A stretch of DNA of 64,000 nucleotides from Guyanagaster necrorhizus (Eukaryota; Basidiomycota; Agaricomycetes; Agaricales; Physalacriaceae): NCBI RefSeq assembly GCF_019112545.1, contig NW_025064880.1, forward strand, positions 2,602,054 through 2,666,053, written 5' to 3'. Below, in pieces: positions 58,401-64,000 of this stretch (position 1 is the first letter of the stretch; every line of letters starts with the position of its first letter). Both the position numbers and the translations under genes were made by a program. The notes under the pieces are model-generated. The model had not been told where the DNA came from. It ran no database searches and worked only from the letters and a program-made list of their open reading frames with translations.

Positions 58401-60369
58401 TTCTCACCTCTGGATTTGTACTTTTGGCACTGGGACTTCGAGGACCTCTCCACGAAGGAGTTTTGATAGGTAGTATACCGTTACTTACTGGTCACTTGCA
58501 AGTATTACATGTCTGTCGCGCGGTTATTGTAGGTTTGTTTTCAAAATCTATCTCTTTCTGTTTTTAAACATGTAGTCGTCACATTAGGAAAGATTATGTC
58601 TGTATCGTTTCGCTTTGTATTTACATATACGTAATAATGAAGATTGTGCAAAATTTGCCGCTCATATGCTGTCACATGACAGGTGAGTCACCTCAAGGAA
58701 ATTGGTCCTTGGTGAATATGCTCGAACTGTGTTCCTTTCATGTTGACACCGGTTGAGTGAAGCTTAAAAAATCATTTCAACGTTAATCATCTCTGTTTTA
58801 ATTGATACGCTTTTGAACCTTTCCCTTATAACAAAGTCAGAAATCTGTCGAATTCAATACCCGTCATATCAAATGACTGTTGTTTCAATTGCTATCTATC
58901 TCCAGAAAGAATGCTCTCGGGTTTTCGGGCCCATTGTTGACTTGTCTGAATCCATCATCGTAAACAGGAAATCGCGAACGGACACACTTGTATACTTTCT
59001 GATATCTTCTGATCGGAGTAAAGACCGATTCCCGACGCCTGTTTTTTTTTTTTCCTTGTTTTTCATGCCGCACCCGTATCAATCGCGCCGGCGCCGCATG
59101 ACCCGATAGCGCGACCAGCGCTGTCGAACCGAAAAATGTTGATGGGAGGAATATAAGGTTGCAATGTAACAATGTAGGATCTGCTCAAAAGCTCGGACAT
59201 CTGGTTAATTTACTTACCGACCCTACATGCTCTGCATGATTGACTCAGGGTGCTGCGGCGAATATGACGCCGCGTGAGTCACGATAACATCGTCCGCATA
59301 GCCCCCAGAGCTCTTTCCCAGCATCAGCATTATGCCCTCCGAATCACTGCGCCACATGCAAGACTCCGGCCTTCACAACCTTGACATCAGACTTGTGATC
59401 CAAGGTGGGGGGGAGAGAGGTGTCGGAACGGCGCTGATAGAGGTCGTATGGGCGGAATCAGTAGTGGATTCGGAAGTCGGTGCGGGTGGCGCTGGCTCGG
59501 GGATACTTGGAATGGGAGAATACAGGATCCTGGACCCCGACGATGAAGCAGAAATATCAAGTGCTTATTTTGAAAAAAGGGTGTAATTTTCATGGCCTCG
59601 AATACAGATATCAAGATTTTATTTCCGCAGAGCCAGAAGAAATTGTCAATAACGATAAATGAATGGGATTGGGAAGATCTGAACAAGTGCCAGCCGCATT
59701 TAGACAAGGCGTCCGAGATTTTGGGATGATGTTTAGTTCTTGATTTAAATGCTGCCGCTAGATGAATTAGTCGGTACATGTGCCATACGTGTGGTCCCTT
59801 CGCGAAGGTGAAGAAGAAAATCAGGAGAGGACGCTAGCAGATATTTATCACTGTGCAAGAGACGCCTAGAGACCTCTAGATCAAAGAAGACAAGAATGAA
59901 GAACAGTGGTAACGATAAAAGAAGACTAGAACAATCCCAGACCAGACGGTCTCGATGGCAGATTGAAGATAAACGGCGGAGGTCGGGAGTCGGACCGAGT
60001 ATGCTTGTTTATGTTTTGTCCAAGCGCGCGACGAAACTCTAACCTTCTTTGCTTCTCTCCAACATACTACTTCGATGGTGGCGTCGAGAACGGGACGGAT
60101 TTGCAAACCGTGTCGAAATATCATCGATACATCATGCACGATCACTGATCCATAATATGTTCAAAACATCAGTATCGTCACGTATCCTGAAAGGAGAAAC
60201 GCTAGGACAAAAAAAATAGTTCTGCGACAGGTTATGATTGCGACTCAAAGATGTCGGTAAACTACTCGCATAACGGTGAGTTCTGAACAGACTTTGAATT
60301 TTTACAATCTCATGATAGAATGCAGCAAAATAAGCGTGTAAATACAAGCGAATTTGTGCAACTCGTGTT
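58401..60369. other. Gene-poor interval between tRNA-Thr (CGT) and family member C
   Basis: No motif-bearing frame. ORFs at 58813-59172 and 59332-59779 occur on both strands over the same bases and show no family signature. Confidence 0.35.
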
Positions 60370-62443
60370 TCATAGACTCCTCTCCATTCTGTGACTGAAA
60401 CTGATCATTCTCGGCATCTCACCGTACGTCAGTGTCTGAACAATTTCGAACCACCGAATACCATCTTGCCAGTAACATGCAAAAATCAGGTGCGAATCCG
60501 GTGGGGATTGGCTTTGAAGTAGGTTTCAATGTCTTGCCCTACAGCACATCCGGCGTCGAATTCGCTGTACCGGAGCTTCTGAATCATTTGCTGGTTGTTG
60601 TACTTCGCCCTAATGGAAAATACGTTGTATTTCTCAGCTTGGACGTTTATACTCGCAGGCATCGGCAATCCTATCAAGCAGGAACTTCTGCCGCGAGGGT
60701 CGTTTCGGAATTTATCGACTAGATCTGCGTCCCACGGAGGTACGGGCGCGGTGACGTGTCGTCTCCTTCCGTCGGCCGGCGATGAGCGCTCTTCCACGTT
60801 ATTGCTACCGGACGGACGCTACTCTGCTATTGGAATTAGCCGCATATTCGCGCCATTTGAAATAGATACACGTACCCGAACCCGTCTTGTTGCAGAAGGA
60901 CGGCCTCATATGGTGGTGGCGATGACTCGGTAATAACAGGTTCGTTTAATCCCTGGTGGATTGGAGCAACGCTGATGTCCCTTCAGCGCTGAAACCTTTT
61001 CCGAGGCATCCAGTACTTACCCAGACCGAGGCCTCCGCTCGGCGCCTGTTGACGGCTCTAAACCTCCTGTGGCAGAAATTTGAACATCGTTTTCGCACTT
61101 GGTCAGCTGCTGATAACCGATCGCGAGGTTCGTCTAATATTTGCCCATTATCATCCCTAATTCATCTTTAGTCCATAGATCATCTCAGAGAATAGTCCAC
61201 CGGACACACCTGTTCGGGGGATTTCCGTGGCCATAGGGTTCGGGCACTCCAACTCGTCGCCTAGCGGCTGGTGACGCCCATCGGACCCGTCATTATCCCG
61301 GTCCGTTCCCAGATGAGATCCATGCTGCTGGTCTGTAATGACTGGCCTGCGTAACAACGATCAGTTGATGCTGGAATATTGAAGTCGCGTGGGCGACTAC
61401 GTATCCTCTCAGCGGTTTCGACGTCATCATGCGCAGCTCCTCGGATGTCAGAGGATGCGGGCTTGAATGAAGCTCGTTTGCGTTGTGCAGGCCCCTTCGT
61501 GGGGAACTGCGGGCCTCTTTGAGCGCTTAGTGTGATTTTGGCTGGATGGAGGAGATTGTTCGGACGGCTCCTATAGACATTGAGCGAGAAATTGGCTTTC
61601 TTTGACCACGGTCAGGTGGACTCTGTTTCCCCAAGTGCGTGTCCGCTTTGTCGGTGGCCCAGGACATGTCAGATGCACTTGGCGCGACAGGGTGCGTCTC
61701 TGTCGGGACCCGGTGTTTCCGGGTGGTGTAGATCCGGGGGAAGAGTAGCTTGGGCACGATCGGTCACCGGCTGCTGCTCCGAACAATGTACCGTTCTACG
61801 AGGTATTGTCGGCGCAGTATAACCCCTATTCACCCCAGAGAGTGACCTGTAGTCTGCTGGGTTCACGTCCGGGCTCACTGATGAAGAGCTACCGGAATTT
61901 GTTGAACGTCATATTGGGATAATGCGATACAACTCACAAAAGCCTGTTTAATTCTTTCATCGCCTTCCACTGTGCATCGAGGGTGTAGAATGAGAAAATT
62001 CGCTCAGTGATCGTCAAACACCGTCGACGCTGCGCAAATGACTTTCTTCACGCAACTGACCTTTCGTAAGCTGCTAAACGTCATCGAATTAAACATCCAC
62101 GCTCTCCATGAAATTTTTTATCGGTCGCCTAATCTTCATCTCCATCATCTTGATATGCCTGTCCATTTCATCAAGCGAGGTCAGCTTCACGAGCCTTTTT
62201 CTTCTTCAAGTTGCTGTTTCTGGTGTCGAGGTATCGCTGGAGCCCACTTTAGCTCCCGAAATCCTTGTTTATCATATCCTCGATCTTCATTCCACGATAA
62301 TCAGTACTTTTGCTCCTGAGAGCTCTCTGATCTTTCGGCATCTCCAATCTGATAGAAAGGAAATAATGTAGCCCTTTTGCGAGGTCATCGCTAGATGCAG
62401 CGAGAGACACCCAGTCCGAAGGGTTTCGTGCCATAGCCATCAT
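60370..62443 (-). pseudogene. Unrecognised protein, family member C (decayed paralogue of A and B)
   Basis: Segments on the minus strand follow the order of members A and B. MAMARNPSDW...LAKGLHYFLSI (from 62443) compares with KALHHFASI. RKRLVKLTSLDEMDRHIKMM (about 62180) compares with RKSLRSFREMDEYLVKMD. QWKAMKELNRLL, just before a preserved GTGAGT donor (about 61950), compares with QWRALDYLEFYL before GTGAGT in A. LVDKFRNDP and YNVFSIRAKYNNQQMIQKL (60720-60580) compare with LVERFQRDP and WSFVVNLTYTKDQLRQLL. RWFEIVQTLTYGEMPRMIS...MERSL (to 60370) matches the end of A. These pieces lie in different frames with stops between them and no usable splice site at some breaks (for example near 60490), so I call it a pseudogene. 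A gene with unusual introns is possible. Confidence 0.68.
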
Positions 62444-63551
62444 AGTCAGTTGTCGAGGGAGGAAGGCTGATGTCGGAAGCGATAAGTGACCAAGGTCATG
62501 GGTCGAAGTACAGATGCCTAGTACTGTGTTTGTTTGTTTTCTCTGCTTCATCCGATCCGGACGTCGACTTGGGGTGGGATGCTTTGACTGTCCTGCTGGA
62601 ATTGGCATGTTAGTGGTGCGAAGCGAAGGGAAGGTGACTCGTTACCGCACTTTGGGACTCACGGCCACGACCCAATCTTCCTGTCGGGACTTTTTTGATC
62701 GACTCGGAAGGAATGTGCCAAACATGCATGCGTACTCTGTTCACGATATAGCAACAGCAAGCTTGAGTGCTGGCGCTTCACTTTGATATCTTCGTCTTCG
62801 AAGCTCGCAAACCAACGTGGGGTCTGACGCTTGGCGGTGAGCGACAACCCAGACCTTGTCGAATAAGCCTCGCGCTGCAGAGTTGCCAAATCTGAGTGGT
62901 CTCTGCGTTCCTCAGTGAATTAATAGGATACGTTTTTCTTAGCCCATCAGTGTATCAAAAGATGTGCCGATCGAAATGAGTATATCAATAGTCAAAAAAA
63001 GAATGCTCATCCCGTTATCAGCGTGCAGAGTTTGCCGCGGGAAGTCAGGTAGTTGCCGTACGTATTGAATGTTTTTATATGGGATGCGAAGACATTCGCA
63101 CTTACCATGTGCAGCGCCCTGTTAAGACAGACCTTTGCTCGATGTTTGAAGATGTATGCATCTAACTGGCGACGCATTCTTCTCGAATGTATCTCTACTA
63201 TCCGGCCTCTGCTATGATATACTTTATTTTAGATCTATGGAAATGTCAAGTGATGTAATAGTATGTGTAGGCTTGTCCGCGATGATTGAGTCGCAATTGA
63301 TATAACAGTAATAGTTGAGTGACTGAAATATTTCATATTACTCCTTTATTCGATTGGCATGATGGGTCCAAAAGTCTTGACGCTTGAGTGAAAGTATCGG
63401 AGTAAATGACCAAGGCTTTGTAAAACGAGAAATCATACATCAATTTGCCTAATTCCACAGAAATACTAATATACACTGCAATAGCGATTGGAGGACGAAA
63501 TCATCGAACAGTCGTTAGGGCGGTGACAACCAGTCACCTCGTAAAAAAAAA
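62444..63551. other. Intergenic region between member C and the MARVEL-like gene
   Basis: No recognisable gene or repeat. It contains the former promoter of member C and the 3' flank of the gene at the right edge. Confidence 0.4.
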
Positions 63552-64000
63552 TTATGAAGGACCAGCGGCCTCCGCAGCCTTCTCACGATCTCGAATTGGC
63601 GCTTGCTGTCCAGAACTATGCGCATAATACATCAAGCCCAGGGCGCCGATGATGGTCAAGAAAGACCACCCAATCCAAGAAAATGCGAGAATTGTGGTCA
63701 AGATCCGGCACTGCTTTCCACGACGGCAATAGTTCTCTCCAGGGATGATTCGGTTCTGACATGAAGATATATCAATTAGCAACCGTCAAGTGTCATGAAT
63801 TCCAATGTACTTACTGTCGTGTCGACGGCGCCAACCAACCATATCACCCATAAGGCGAAGGATCCGAGCATCTCTGTCCGGAAACTACTGCTCCTATGCG
63901 ATGTACTGTATTCACTAAGAACGAGGGTGCCACTATCAAGATATCAGAGCTTCGCTCTTGACGGATGAAAAGGGATGATCATACGCGATAGGTGTCCAAA
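63552..64000 (-). CDS. MARVEL-like multi-pass membrane protein, 5' partial
   Basis: The last three exons of a gene entering from the right edge. An exon near 63913-63812 has FRTEMLGSFALWVIWLVGAVDTT (one membrane helix). After a GTAAGT...TCAG intron, the final exon from about 63756 has NRIIPGENYCRRGKQCRILTT followed by a strongly hydrophobic helix (ILAFSWIGWSFLTIIGALGLM) and a short hydrophilic tail ending EKAAEAAGPS. The helix-loop-helix arrangement with a cysteine-bearing loop is typical of small fungal MARVEL-domain proteins, which shape plasma-membrane or eisosome-like domains. An earlier intron ends near 63932. The N-terminal helices are outside the window. Confidence 0.65.

Noticed and set aside
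59332..59779. Overlapping 84-codon (+) and 130-codon (-) ORFs
   Set aside because: They cover the same bases on opposite strands and neither shows a motif or splice-linked continuation.

Overview
The window is nuclear DNA of a filamentous basidiomycete, most likely an Agaricomycete. The reasons are intron-dense genes with introns of about 40-65 nt, a DUF6535 membrane-protein relic (a family I know mainly from Agaricomycetes), Hos3-type histone deacetylase, MATA-class HMG-box proteins, and a Ty1/copia, Ty3/gypsy-chromovirus, pogo and LINE repeat set typical of mushroom-forming fungi. No bacterial, organellar or viral locus was seen.

Layout. 1-10.8 kb is an accessory stretch: a GNAT acetyltransferase gene with a nearby inverted partial copy of itself, two Old Yellow Enzyme (OYE) paralogues, a dead PL3 pectate lyase between them, a dead DUF6535 gene and a LINE remnant. 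11.6-16.9 kb is housekeeping, all on the minus strand: HMG-box protein 1, a mitochondrial S-adenosylmethionine carrier and a Hos3-like histone deacetylase. About 17.9-36.06 kb is an AT-rich, CpG-poor transposon island. It holds a copia fragment and a 2.5-kb pogo-type DNA transposon split by a complete 8.2-kb chromovirus whose target-site duplication is still readable. Many stops in these elements lie where conserved arginine codons belong, as expected from C-to-T decay at CpG. 36.1-39.8 kb holds a PITH-domain gene whose 5' part is missing at the island edge, a fold-back element and HMG-box protein 2, a paralogue of HMG-box protein 1 with the same intron layout.

44.2-62.4 kb is the most unusual part. 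Five tRNA genes with threonine anticodons (TGT, CGT, AGT, AGT, CGT) lie within 12.6 kb. Interleaved with them are two tandem, unrecognised paralogous genes (497 and 518 codons in my models) in which all eleven introns are phase 2, and a third, decayed family member lies nearby on the opposite strand at 60.37-62.44 kb. The same interval holds an F-box-like gene, a secreted amidohydrolase/decarboxylase, and a C2H2 zinc-finger regulator with an apparent one-base frameshift. A MARVEL-like membrane protein runs off the right edge.

There is no single operon-like pathway. The OYE and pectate lyase genes fit a plant-litter lifestyle, while the carrier, deacetylase, HMG and C2H2 genes are general metabolism and regulation. 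All splice models were made by eye from GT/GC-AG sites and reading-frame continuity, without transcripts or searches.
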